Positions 8,826 through 17,538 of a stretch of DNA of 64,000 nucleotides are shown here, one piece after another. The stretch is from Lachnospira pectinoschiza. GTDB lineage: Bacteria; Bacillota; Clostridia; Lachnospirales; Lachnospiraceae. The position numbers and the translations under genes were made by a program. The stretch covers positions 496,001-560,000 of the forward strand of contig NZ_JAJCRR010000001.1 in the NCBI RefSeq assembly GCF_020564355.1, in the 5' to 3' direction. Under the pieces are notes generated by a model. It ran no database searches and was not told where the DNA came from. It saw nothing but the letters and a program-made list of their open reading frames with translations. The first letter of the stretch is position 1; every line of letters starts with the position of its first letter.

Positions 8826-9017
8826 ATGTTTGGAGAATTAAATGGCGGCGACAGCATGATGGAAACACTCGGTTTACAGTTTAAAGACAAGATTTATGAC
8901 GATATGAAAACAGATGAACACACCGATGAACGCATGGAAGCACTGCGGGAGCAGGAACTGCGTACAAAGCCTAAAAGAAAAGGGCTGTTTTCTATATTCA
9001 GAAGAAATAAGAAGTAG
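8826..9017 (+). CDS. Small hypothetical protein
   Basis: The predicted 63-aa charged protein ends in a basic tail (KPKRKGLFSIFRRNKK). ATG 8826 follows GGAGG with 5-nt spacing. ATG 8814 and 8757 are in frame but lack a good site. It is probably co-transcribed with the gene at 8228. No family is recognised. Confidence 0.5.
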   Translation: MFGELNGGDSMMETLGLQFKDKIYDDMKTDEHTDERMEALREQELRTKPKRKGLFSIFRRNKK

Positions 9018-9030
9018 TCAGAAAATCTAA

Positions 9031-9056
9031 GTTTAAATTTTACAAAAAATTTAAAC
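9031..9056. repeat. AT-rich perfect inverted repeat
   Basis: GTTTAAATTT (9031-9040) and AAATTTAAAC (9047-9056) form a 10-bp palindrome around a 6-nt loop. No T run follows, so it may be an operator for the phosphatase gene or a weak terminator. Confidence 0.5.
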
Positions 9057-9143
9057 AGTATTTGCCTGATTCTCATTTGAACTTTACGAAGACATAGTAA
9101 TATAGACTCCGGCAGTGAAGCTAAGATTTAGGAGGAAAGAAAA

Positions 9144-11258
9144 ATGTCTAACGGAAAGAAAAAGAAAATGAAGAAGATGGTATGTGCAGCGGCGGCAGGC
9201 ATGATGACCATGAGTTTTATCATGCCTGCTTTTGCGCAGGATACGGCAATTACACCGAAAAAAGCAGTCTATGGATATTATGTTGACGAATATCAGAAAA
9301 ATGGAGAAGACGGCATAAAAGATACACTGCAAAATCCGGCAATTGGTGTACTCTCAGAAATGCTTGATTATTTTACACCGGGTACGGCATGGGATAACGG
9401 CACGATATTAAATTCTGCAATGCATGAAATGAATCTGAAGGAAACGGCAAAAATCAATCAGAATAGTACACAGGCAGAGAAAGAACTGGCGTTTTATGAT
9501 GATTTACATGACGGCAATTACAGTATGATTTCAGGACTTGGAATTTATGCGGATGAATTTAAGAAAGGTACGAATGCCAAAACATCGATTACAGAGATAC
9601 CGGCAGATGCCGATACGGTGAAATATTCAGATGCGTATAAGGATAACGGGGAATGGGCAGATACAGACAGCACCTACGGCGGCATTGTAGAACTGGTGAC
9701 GGCACTTAGAAATGGTGCGGCAAGTACTTCTTCGGCGAAGAAGTATTACAAATACATGCGTCCGTTCCGCTGGTCAAGACTGAATGGAGAATATCCGCAG
9801 ACAACGATTATTTCAAGTTTAAAACCGCAGGAAAAGGCAGATCCGTCCAATGACGGCGGTTATCCGAGCGGACATACCAACGGTGCCAATCTGGCGGCGA
9901 TTGCGATGGCATATGCGGTGCCACAGCAGTATTCACAGATGATGCTGCGTTCCAGTGAATTAGGAAATAGCCGTATTGTAGCCGGTATGCATTCGTGTCT
10001 GGATGTTATCGGTGGACGAATGATGTCTACGGCAATTGCGGCGGCAAATTTAAATGCAGATGAAAATGCAGCAGTAAAAGCTAAAGCCGTTGCAGACGGA
10101 CAAAAACTGGTGGAAACAGTCGGAGCAACTTCGGATTACGATAGCTACCAGAAGGATAAGGAAACATATCTGTATCGCATGACTTATAATTTAAAGCTGG
10201 ATAATGCGGATACCGCAAAGGAAATGGTTGTGCCAAAGGGCGCAGAGGTGCTGCTTGAAACGAGATTCCCATATCTGTCAGCAGATGAGAGAAGATATGT
10301 ATTGTATACAACAGGCATTTCTTCAGGATATTCTGTTTTAGACGATGCCGAAGGCTGGGGCAGATTAAATCTGTTTGAAGCTTCAAACGGCTACGGCGCA
10401 TTTGCAACAGATGTTACGGTCGATATGGATGCAGAAAAAGGCGGATTTTGTGCGGCAGATAATTGGAGAAACGATATTGACGGAAGCGGTTCACTTACCA
10501 AAAAGGGAAGTGGTATGCTGGTGCTTTCCGGTGATAACAGCTACACAGGCGGAACTACGGTAGAAGGCGGAACAATCCGCGCAGATTACGACTCTGCATT
10601 TGGTGATGGAAATGTTGTCAATAACAGTACCATTACCGAAAATACAACAGGTACACTTGCGGTTCACGGGAATTTTACACAAAATCAGGAGGGTGTGTTG
10701 GAAGTTACGGTTTCAAATGAGCAGGATTATATTGCAATTGACGGAACGGCAGATTTAGGCGGAAAGCTGGTTGTAAATTTCACGGACGGTTATCTTCCGG
10801 AAAATGGATTTGATTTACTCAAAAGTACATCGCTGACATCACAGTTTGATGAAATTGTGGTCAATGCACCGCAGGATTTTAACGGAAGCATTGTATATAC
10901 GGGAAACGGTGTGGAGGTCAGCTATCAGACTGCACAGGACAATAGCAGCCAGAACGGCGGTCAGCAGGGAAACAGCGGTGACAATGCAGATGTACAGGGA
11001 CAGCCGTCTGTGGATAATGCAGGTACAGACGGTGCCAATGCGGCAGTTTCGGATGATAATGCCAATGCGGCAGCTTCAGACAATGGTACAAATGCCACTG
11101 CATCAACAGATTCCTCAAAGAGCGTAGGTACAACGGTTAAAACCGCAGACAATACCAATATCTGGACAAGCCTTCTTCTTTTGGTATCATCTGCGGCGGC
11201 AGCGGCTGGTATTCAGATGAGAAATACTAAAATGAATAAAAATAAACAAAAAGACTAA
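9144..11258 (+). CDS. Secreted PAP2/class A acid phosphatase with a PATR-type beta repeat
   Basis: The 704-aa precursor has a basic start and hydrophobic signal sequence cut near AFA-QD (about 31-33). The vanadium-haloperoxidase-like phosphatase core shows KKYYKYMRPFRW, the central PSGHTNGAN and SRIVAGMHSCLDVIGGR. These three motifs hold the phosphate-binding Lys/Arg and the catalytic histidines. Near residues 445-485 a segment reads SGSLTKKGSGMLVLSGDNSY followed by TGGTTVEGGTIR. That matches the passenger-associated (PATR) beta-strand repeat, mostly known from Gram-negative autotransporters. The C-terminus is an N/S/D/A-rich linker, then KTADNTN, a hydrophobic helix and a KMNKNKQKD tail, which looks like a surface-anchoring signal without LPXTG. 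It likely releases phosphate from organic esters at the cell surface. Confidence 0.85.
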   Translation: MSNGKKKKMKKMVCAAAAGMMTMSFIMPAFAQDTAITPKKAVYGYYVDEYQKNGEDGIKDTLQNPAIGVLSEMLDYFTPGTAWDNGTILNSAMHEMNLKETAKINQNSTQAEKELAFYDDLHDGNYSMISGLGIYADEFKKGTNAKTSITEIPADADTVKYSDAYKDNGEWADTDSTYGGIVELVTALRNGAASTSSAKKYYKYMRPFRWSRLNGEYPQTTIISSLKPQEKADPSNDGGYPSGHTNGANLAAIAMAYAVPQQYSQMMLRSSELGNSRIVAGMHSCLDVIGGRMMSTAIAAANLNADENAAVKAKAVADGQKLVETVGATSDYDSYQKDKETYLYRMTYNLKLDNADTAKEMVVPKGAEVLLETRFPYLSADERRYVLYTTGISSGYSVLDDAEGWGRLNLFEASNGYGAFATDVTVDMDAEKGGFCAADNWRNDIDGSGSLTKKGSGMLVLSGDNSYTGGTTVEGGTIRADYDSAFGDGNVVNNSTITENTTGTLAVHGNFTQNQEGVLEVTVSNEQDYIAIDGTADLGGKLVVNFTDGYLPENGFDLLKSTSLTSQFDEIVVNAPQDFNGSIVYTGNGVEVSYQTAQDNSSQNGGQQGNSGDNADVQGQPSVDNAGTDGANAAVSDDNANAAASDNGTNATASTDSSKSVGTTVKTADNTNIWTSLLLLVSSAAAAAGIQMRNTKMNKNKQKD

Positions 11259-11280
11259 TTATCTGCAAGACTTATATCAA

Positions 11281-11331
11281 AAGGCAGGGAATGTCACACG
11301 TATTTTTGCAGGCGGACATAGACCCTGCCTT
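11281..11331. terminator. Bidirectional terminator between phosphatase gene and ylmH
   Basis: AAGGCAGGG (11281-11289) pairs with CCCTGCCTT (11323-11331), with A and T runs outside. The loop is long (33 nt) and contains the ylmH stop. Confidence 0.55.
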
Positions 11332-12049
11332 TTCGTGTTTCATTTCCACAGCCCTTGTAGATGAACTTGCCTGTGCCGCGGATAACAAGAATATCGTCCG
11401 GTTTTAACGCATAACTGTTGTTTTCCATACATTTTCCGTTGACAAAGATTTTCTGGGTGCGGAAAAGCTCTACCGCCTTACTGCGGGAAAGCTTGGTAAT
11501 TGAAGCGGTGACGGCATCAATGCGGGCAGAAGCACAGATGAGTTCAAGGTCTTCTAAAACCGGTGCAAAGTCATCGGTATCAGGTGCGGCAGGTTCACAT
11601 TTTACATTGGTGTGTTTGATTTTGATAAGGTTTTCCATAATAAATGTGCTGATGTGGGACAGGCAGAACAGATACCCTACATTGTCACGAATCAGAATGT
11701 CGCCGATGAGGCTGCGTTCAATGCCCAGATTTAAAATAGCCCCTAAAAAATCGCGGTGGGTAAGGTCATCGGCAAATTTGCGGAGCAGGGGCGAGATTTT
11801 GATACAGTCAATCGGATACGGTTCGTCAAATCCAAAGTCGTCCGGGCTTCCGAAACGTACAATCTGCCGTTCGCAGGAAGCACTGCCACCAAAGGCTTCC
11901 GAGTGGATAAAGGATAGTTCGGGCAGTGCCCGGTAATACGTGTCCAGCTCAGACATGCTAAAAAAATTAGTATAGGTATAGATATTCTGGCGGTAAGCCT
12001 TATTGGCAGTATCAATGAGTCTGCGTTTTAAAAGAATTTCTTCGTCCAT
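11294..12049 (-). CDS. YlmH-family S4-domain RNA-binding protein
   Basis: This 251-aa protein matches YlmH in layout. An N-terminal mixed domain carries LPELSFIHSEAFGGSASCER and PLLRKFADDLTHRDFLGAIL. The C-terminal S4 RNA-binding domain (about 175-250) carries SRSKAVELFRTQKIFVNGK. YlmH is usually encoded in the division cluster after sepF; here it stands alone and convergent to the phosphatase gene. The family is linked to ribosome-associated tRNA/RNA binding and to rescue of stalled large subunits. The assignment is firm at family level only. Confidence 0.88.
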   Translation of the reverse strand: MDEEILLKRRLIDTANKAYRQNIYTYTNFFSMSELDTYYRALPELSFIHSEAFGGSASCERQIVRFGSPDDFGFDEPYPIDCIKISPLLRKFADDLTHRDFLGAILNLGIERSLIGDILIRDNVGYLFCLSHISTFIMENLIKIKHTNVKCEPAAPDTDDFAPVLEDLELICASARIDAVTASITKLSRSKAVELFRTQKIFVNGKCMENNSYALKPDDILVIRGTGKFIYKGCGNETRKGRVYVRLQKYV

Positions 12050-12341
12050 ATTGTTTCCCCTGTTCGTATTTATTTTAGTTTTATTTCAGGATTTTTAAGG
12101 CATTTTATAAAATCAGACCCCGGCTGCGCATAAGACTGCATGATTCAGATATGGCGGCGCCGGTGCATGCCAAAAGTATAACATATTTTGTAAAGAATTT
12201 TTTAAAAAGTTTCAAATAATTTCAAAATAAGGAAGATTTTCATGGTGAAATGTGGTAAAATATATGCAATACATATGCAAGATAGACATGCTGCACTGGA
12301 TGATTGGCAGAAGTCACAAGATTTGCAGGAAAGAGGGCAAC

Positions 12342-13130
12342 ATGATTAAAGATTATGAAGACTTTAAAAAATTTATTTTGCAAAGCACAACGATTGATTT
12401 AAATGCCTATAAGGAACGTCAGATGAAGCGCCGTATTGATACGCTGATTAGTAGAAATAAGTATGACGGCTACGACAGTTACAGTCAGGCCATTAAAAAA
12501 GACAAAAAGCTGATGGAAGAATTCATCAATTATATTACGATTAATGTATCTGAATTTTACCGCAATCCGGCGCTTTGGAAGACGCTGGAAGATGTAATAT
12601 TACCGGACTTAATCAGCAAGTTCGGGGAAAATTTAAAAATATGGAGTGCGGCATGCTCCACAGGGGATGAGCCGTATTCCCTTGCAATGGTCATGGCAAA
12701 GAAAGTGCCGATGAACAAGATCCATATTTACGCAACCGATATTGATGAGCAGGTACTTGCAAAGGCAAAGGACGGCGTATACGGTGCGAACAGCCTGAAC
12801 GGACTGCCGGATGAATATAAAAAGAAATACTTTGAGAAAATGGGCGACCGTTATTACAAGATTTCGGATGACATCAAGCGGTGTGTAGAATTTAAAAAGG
12901 CGGATTTGTTAAAGGATAAGTATCCGACCGGCTGCCATCTGATTGTATGCAGAAATGTTATGATTTATTTTACAGAAGAAGCAAAACTGGATATTTACAA
13001 GAACTTCAATCGTGCATTAGTTAATGACGGCTGTCTGTTTGTAGGTAACACAGAACAGATTATCAATCACAAGGATTTGGGATACACCTTTGATAAACTG
13101 TTCTTCTACCGGAAGGTACAGGGCATCTAA
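12342..13130 (+). CDS. cheR: CheR-type protein-glutamate methyltransferase
   Basis: CheR of 262 aa. The N-terminal helical domain (about 1-75) carries DFKKFI and a basic KRRIDTLISR stretch. The SAM-binding domain carries IWSAACSTGDEPYSLAM (about 103-119) and YATDIDEQVLAKAK. LIVCRNVMIYF is the family's NxxxY-type motif. It methylates chemoreceptor glutamates in chemotaxis or related signalling. No other che or fla gene is visible nearby, so this is an orphan copy in this window. The frame extends to 12252, but ATG 12342 follows AAAGAGGGC. The 292 nt upstream holds an AT-rich promoter region with no clear motif. Confidence 0.92.
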   Translation: MIKDYEDFKKFILQSTTIDLNAYKERQMKRRIDTLISRNKYDGYDSYSQAIKKDKKLMEEFINYITINVSEFYRNPALWKTLEDVILPDLISKFGENLKIWSAACSTGDEPYSLAMVMAKKVPMNKIHIYATDIDEQVLAKAKDGVYGANSLNGLPDEYKKKYFEKMGDRYYKISDDIKRCVEFKKADLLKDKYPTGCHLIVCRNVMIYFTEEAKLDIYKNFNRALVNDGCLFVGNTEQIINHKDLGYTFDKLFFYRKVQGI

Positions 13131-13203
13131 ACGTTAAATGTGTACAAGCTGTAGGTATTTGTTTTCTGACGAGAGCAAATATCACAAAATCAATATAAAC
13201 AAT

Positions 13204-13238
13204 AAATCAGCCGGGCGGGATTTTCGTCCGGCTGATTT
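13204..13238. terminator. Bidirectional terminator
   Basis: AAATCAGCCGGGCGG and GTCCGGCTGATTT form a hairpin between cheR and the convergent exonuclease gene. Confidence 0.8.
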
Positions 13239-13245
13239 CATAGAT

Positions 13246-14340
13246 TTATTGTAACAAATGCCATAAATAGGCAGTCAGAAAGTGATACAGTGCGGCAGGG
13301 GTGTTTAGGGTGTGCGGCTCAACCCATGTATAGCAGGTGTTTTTAGTTGCGGCGGTGCGTCTGGATTTGTCCACGTAGGCGGCAACGCTTTTATGTATGG
13401 CGCAGTTCTGCTCCGGCAGATAGTAATAATTCTTATAATCTTTGTAAAATAACTTGACACGGTCATTGACAACCGGAACGCACAGGCGCAGTTTATCCGG
13501 GAAAATCTTGCAGTATCCGTCAGGCTGTTTACAGTCGAGTGCCTTTGGAAAAGGAAAAACCGGCGCGGTTTCTAAAATCAGTTCGGTAATTTCATTCCCT
13601 TCATAATCAGAGGCGTAGTTGAACTCCATTGAAATATTTTCAAAAACTTTTTTAAAACTATCTACAGAATCCTTTTTTAAGGCGGTATCGTAAAGCTGTC
13701 CGTAGGCGAGGACGGCACAGATTTCATGCAGTCCGGCAAGGTCGTCGCTGTTGTGTAAAAGTAACAGCCGTTCAGAATCGGTATCTTTAGAGAGTACGTA
13801 GGATTTGTACAGGGCAATCAGCTTTTTGCCGTCTAATTTATCCGTGCGTGGAAAATTCAAAAAACTTTCAATGGTTTTCTGCTTATAATTGGTCAGATGA
13901 AGCAGGCTGTCATAAGATTTTATCATTTTAAAAATGTCAATGCTGTCACAGTCTGTAAGCTTTGCAGCAAGCTGTGCATCACATTCTAAAAGAGCCGCGC
14001 GTTCCTGTAAGAACGGGATATCAAAGCGTGTGCCGTTAAAATGCACCAGACAGCTTGTGGCGGAAAGTGTTCCTAAAAATTGTTCCATCAGTTCTTTTTC
14101 ATCGGACGGTGAATCTGCAAAATACTGTGTCAGAATCAGGGAATCATCCTGTAAAACCAGAGTGCCAATCAGCCAGCACATTGAATTGCCTGCGGACAGT
14201 CCGGTTGTTTCAATATCAAAAAATATAAAATCTCCTGCGGCGTGCGCGGTATGAAAACAGGCACATAAAAGCGCCGCAGTCTGTGACGGTGCGGCAGTAG
14301 CAGGGATTGTAGATGTAAGCACTTTCATTGTAAACCTCAT
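13246..14340 (-). CDS. YprB-like ribonuclease-H-fold exonuclease
   Basis: A 364-aa protein with the DEDD exonuclease motifs. Exo I is FFDIETTGLSAG (about 39-50). Exo II is LVHFNGTRFDIPFLQ. Near LHNSDDLAGLHEI lies the final acidic site. This is the YprB/RNase-H-like nuclease family. The C-terminal 130 residues lack a recognisable domain. It is expected to degrade single strands 3' to 5', but the substrate is not known. It is convergent with cheR and divergent from rnf. Confidence 0.75.
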   Translation of the reverse strand: MRFTMKVLTSTIPATAAPSQTAALLCACFHTAHAAGDFIFFDIETTGLSAGNSMCWLIGTLVLQDDSLILTQYFADSPSDEKELMEQFLGTLSATSCLVHFNGTRFDIPFLQERAALLECDAQLAAKLTDCDSIDIFKMIKSYDSLLHLTNYKQKTIESFLNFPRTDKLDGKKLIALYKSYVLSKDTDSERLLLLHNSDDLAGLHEICAVLAYGQLYDTALKKDSVDSFKKVFENISMEFNYASDYEGNEITELILETAPVFPFPKALDCKQPDGYCKIFPDKLRLCVPVVNDRVKLFYKDYKNYYYLPEQNCAIHKSVAAYVDKSRRTAATKNTCYTWVEPHTLNTPAALYHFLTAYLWHLLQ

Positions 14341-14408
14341 TTCCGGAGTCTGCTGTATAAAACCGGTAAAAAGCAGGTTTTTTGCACAAACTCCTGTTTT
14401 TGTGAAAA

Positions 14409-14498
14409 ACTGTTAAAAAAATATCAGATACTGTTAAAAATATGTCATGAAATGTTAAAAATGTATCAGCTTTTGTTTATTATATATTAATATATACA
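14409..14498 (+). promoter_or_regulatory. rnf promoter region with three 21-bp-phased repeats
   Basis: The 233-nt gap before rnfC holds three repeats whose cores TGTTAAAAA start at 14411, 14432 and 14453, exactly 21 bp apart. TATACA lies at 14493-14498, 42 nt after the start of the third 9-bp unit. In the nfeD promoter this distance is 41. The core ACTGTTAAA resembles but does not equal the ACAGTTGCG boxes. A LytTR-type regulator is the natural guess. Phased A-tracts that bend DNA are the alternative. Confidence 0.5.
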
Positions 14499-14573
14499 CA
14501 AAAAAAAGTAGATTTTTTGTCGATTTTGCGATAAAATACAATGTAAGATTAAATTTATAAGGAGATTTATGTC

Positions 14574-15893
14574 ATGGGAAAGTGTACATTTAAAGGTGGA
14601 GTACACCCTTATGATGGTAAGGAATTTTCTAAGGATAAACCTGTAAAAGAATTATTCCCTGCACAGGGTGAGATGGTATTCCCACTTTCACAGCACATCG
14701 GTGCACCTGCAGTTCCTGTCGTAGCCAAAGGCGACTATGTACTTGCAGGACAGTTGATTGCAGAAGCGGGTGGATTTGTTTCAGCAAATATTCATTCGTC
14801 CGTTTCAGGAACTGTAAAAGCAATCGAACCAAGAACACTTGCAACAGGTGGCAAGTGCAATGCAATCATCATTGAAAATGATGGTGAGTACAAAGAAGTA
14901 GAATATACACCGGCAAAGCTTGAAGACCTTTCAAGAGATGAAATCCGCGAAAGAATCAAGGCGGCAGGTGTTGTAGGTATGGGCGGTGCAGGCTTCCCGA
15001 CAAATGTCAAGCTGACACCGAAGAATCCTGAGAACATCGATTACATCATTGTAAACGGTGCAGAATGTGAACCGTATCTTACTTCCGATTACCGCAGACT
15101 GTTAGAAGAATCTGATAAGGTTGTTATGGGCTTAAAGGTTGCCTTAAAGCTGTTCGACCATGCAAAGGGTATTATCGGTATTGAAGATAATAAGCCGGAA
15201 GCTATCAGAATTATGAAGGAAAAGACTGCAAATGAACCGGATATTGAAGTCAAGGAATTAAAGACAAAGTATCCGCAGGGTGGTGAGCGCTGTCTGATTT
15301 ATGCAACAACAGGCAGAAGCATTAACTCCTCTATGTTACCGGCAGATGCGGGCTGTATCGTACATAATGTCGATACGATTTACTCTATCTATATGGCAGT
15401 TATCGAAGGAAAGCCACTGACAAAGAGAATTGTAACCGTAACTGGTGACGGCGTAAAAGAACCGGGTAACTTCTATGTATGGCTCGGAACCAATTACAGA
15501 CAGCTTTTAGAAGCGGCAGGCGGTCCTGTCGGCGAACCGGAAAAGTACATTTCAGGCGGTCCGATGATGGGCTTTGCGATGTACAGCTTAGACGTTCCGG
15601 TTGTAAAGGGCAGTTCTTCGCTTTTAGTATTCAAGGAAGATGTTGTTTCAAAGCTTGAAACATCAGCATGTATCCGTTGCGGGCGCTGCGGTGACGGATG
15701 TCCAAGCCATCTGCTTCCTGCAAAACTTGCAGGATTTGCAAGCAGAAATGACGAAGCAGGCTTCTTGAAGTTTGACGGTATGGAATGTGTGGAATGTGGC
15801 AGCTGTTCATATGTCTGTCCGGCCAAACGTCCATTAACACAGCAGATTAAGTCCATGAGAAGAACCATCATGGCAAACAGAAGAAAGAAGTAG
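14574..15893 (+). CDS. rnfC: Rnf complex subunit C
   Basis: The 439-aa subunit binds NADH and FMN and carries two [4Fe-4S] clusters of the Rnf ferredoxin:NAD+ oxidoreductase. The N-terminal family block TFKGGVHPYDGKE, the nucleotide-site motif GVVGMGGAGFPTNVKL (about 133-148) and GAECEPYL are visible. Two ferredoxin motifs CIRCGRCGDGCP (about 366) and CVECGSCSYVCP (about 405) close it. It is the first gene of rnfCDGEAB, the usual clostridial order. AAGGAG precedes the ATG by 9 nt. The complex couples reduced ferredoxin oxidation to Na+ or H+ export. Confidence 0.96.
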   Translation: MGKCTFKGGVHPYDGKEFSKDKPVKELFPAQGEMVFPLSQHIGAPAVPVVAKGDYVLAGQLIAEAGGFVSANIHSSVSGTVKAIEPRTLATGGKCNAIIIENDGEYKEVEYTPAKLEDLSRDEIRERIKAAGVVGMGGAGFPTNVKLTPKNPENIDYIIVNGAECEPYLTSDYRRLLEESDKVVMGLKVALKLFDHAKGIIGIEDNKPEAIRIMKEKTANEPDIEVKELKTKYPQGGERCLIYATTGRSINSSMLPADAGCIVHNVDTIYSIYMAVIEGKPLTKRIVTVTGDGVKEPGNFYVWLGTNYRQLLEAAGGPVGEPEKYISGGPMMGFAMYSLDVPVVKGSSSLLVFKEDVVSKLETSACIRCGRCGDGCPSHLLPAKLAGFASRNDEAGFLKFDGMECVECGSCSYVCPAKRPLTQQIKSMRRTIMANRRKK

Positions 15894-15910
15894 AAAGGTG
15901 GACAAAACAG

Positions 15911-16867
15911 GTGAGCGATTTATTTAATGTATCGACAAATCCTCATGTACGAAGCAAGGATACGACACAGACAATCATGCGTGACGTTCTGATTGCACTG
16001 ACACCTGCAAGTATATTTGGAATTTATAATTTTGGACTGGGCGCACTGCTTCGTATTGTCATCGGCATTGCAGTCTGTGTGGCAGCAGAAGGAGCATACC
16101 AGTATTTTATGCACAAAAAAGTAACTATCAGCGATTTAAGTGCTGCGGTTACAGGTCTTTTAATTGCGTTAAATGTACCACCGACATTAAACATCGGTTA
16201 TGAAATTGTCGGATGTCTTTTCGCGATTATTATTGTAAAACAGTTATTTGGCGGTCTGGGTCAGAACTTTATGAACCCGGCGCTTGCAGCAAGATGTTTC
16301 CTTTTAATTGCTTATACAGGTCCTATGACAAAGTTCGTTTATGACGGTGTTGCAGGCGCTACACCACTGGCAGTCTTAAAGCCGGGCGGAGAAGCAGAAG
16401 GCGCAGTGAAGCTGCTTGATATGTTTATCGGTAGAACAGGCGGTGTAATCGGTGAAACATCCGTATTATTCCTGTTAATCGGTGCAATTTATCTGTTAGT
16501 GCGCAAGGTTATTTCTATCAGAATACCGGCAGCCTACATTTTAACTTTTGCCGTTTTAATTTTCCTGTTTGCTCCGGGACATCAGTTTGATGTGCTGTAT
16601 ACAGCAGAACAGATTTGCGGCGGTGGTTTAATCCTCGGTGCATTCTTTATGGCAACCGACTATGTAACATCACCGATTACACCAAACGGAAAGATTGTAT
16701 TTGGTGTGATTTTAGGACTTTTAACATTCATCTTCAGAATGTTCGGCGGTTCAGCAGAAGGTGTTTCTTATGCAATTATCTTCTCGAACCTGTTAGTACC
16801 GTTAATTGAAAAGGTAACGGTTCCAAAGTCATTTGGTAAGAAAAAACCGGAAAAGGAGGCAGCCTGA
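15911..16867 (+). CDS. rnfD: Rnf complex subunit D
   Basis: The 318-aa integral membrane subunit has about eight to ten hydrophobic helices. A covalent FMN is attached to the threonine of GATPL (about residue 152), the known flavinylation site. LGQNFMNPALAARCF and ATDYVTSPIT are conserved. The start is GTG 15911 after GAAAGGTGG. It is spaced 17 nt from rnfC and 2 nt from rnfG. Confidence 0.95.
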   Translation: MSDLFNVSTNPHVRSKDTTQTIMRDVLIALTPASIFGIYNFGLGALLRIVIGIAVCVAAEGAYQYFMHKKVTISDLSAAVTGLLIALNVPPTLNIGYEIVGCLFAIIIVKQLFGGLGQNFMNPALAARCFLLIAYTGPMTKFVYDGVAGATPLAVLKPGGEAEGAVKLLDMFIGRTGGVIGETSVLFLLIGAIYLLVRKVISIRIPAAYILTFAVLIFLFAPGHQFDVLYTAEQICGGGLILGAFFMATDYVTSPITPNGKIVFGVILGLLTFIFRMFGGSAEGVSYAIIFSNLLVPLIEKVTVPKSFGKKKPEKEAA

Positions 16868-16869
16868 TT

Positions 16870-17538
16870 ATGAATAAAATTGTAAAAGATGCGTTAATTC
16901 TGTTTGCAATTACGCTGGTAGCAGGAGTGCTTCTCGGTTTTGTCTATGACATTACCAAAGACCCGATTGCGGCACAGAATGAAAAGGCAAAGCAGGAAGC
17001 TTATAAAGAAGTTATGGCAGATGCCGACAGCTTTGAAGCATTAAGCGGCGATGCTTATTCAGAAGCCAATATTACAGCAACATTTGCAGCTGCCTTACAG
17101 GCAGATGCTGAAAATTACACAGCAGATGAAATCACAGAGGTTGTTGCAGGTGTCAAGGACGGTAAGGTTATCGGTCTTGTTGTAACAGTTGTAGCAGGTG
17201 ACGGCTACGGCGGAGATATTAAGTTTTCTGTCGGCGTCGGTGCGGACGGTACATACCTCGGAACATCAATTCTGTCGATTTCAGAAACAGCCGGTCTTGG
17301 TATGCGTGTAAAGACAAGCCCGGATTTCCTCGCGCAGTTTAAGAGTGCCAATACAGACAAGTTCGTACTTGTAAAGGATGGTTCCGGTGCTGCCGCAGGA
17401 GATGAAAAGATTGATGCAATCAGTGGTTCTACTGTAACATCAAAGGCAGTTTTACGTGGTGTCAACTCCGCTTTAATTGCTTACAAAGAAATTTATGCAG
17501 CAAAAGCTGTAACAGTAGGAGGTGTTTCAGTTGAATAA
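16870..17538 (+). CDS. rnfG: Rnf complex subunit G
   Basis: The 222-aa subunit has one N-terminal membrane helix (about 5-25) and an extracytoplasmic FMN-binding domain. The flavinylation motif SGSTVTS (about 184-190) carries the threonine that takes covalent FMN. ETAGLGMRVK is another family block. Its stop overlaps the rnfE start by 8 nt. Confidence 0.95.
   Translation: MNKIVKDALILFAITLVAGVLLGFVYDITKDPIAAQNEKAKQEAYKEVMADADSFEALSGDAYSEANITATFAAALQADAENYTADEITEVVAGVKDGKVIGLVVTVVAGDGYGGDIKFSVGVGADGTYLGTSILSISETAGLGMRVKTSPDFLAQFKSANTDKFVLVKDGSGAAAGDEKIDAISGSTVTSKAVLRGVNSALIAYKEIYAAKAVTVGGVSVE

Noticed and set aside
9073..9102. Possible further LytTR-like box (TCATTTGAA) before the phosphatase gene
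   Set aside because: A second box in 21-bp phase is missing or too weak.
9144..11258. Calling the phosphatase an autotransporter because of its beta repeat
   Set aside because: No outer-membrane barrel is present, and the protein has a Gram-positive style C-terminal anchor.
14400..14420. Rex-like redox operator before rnf (TTGTGAAAAAC)
   Set aside because: Only one half-site fits; the matching inverted half is absent.
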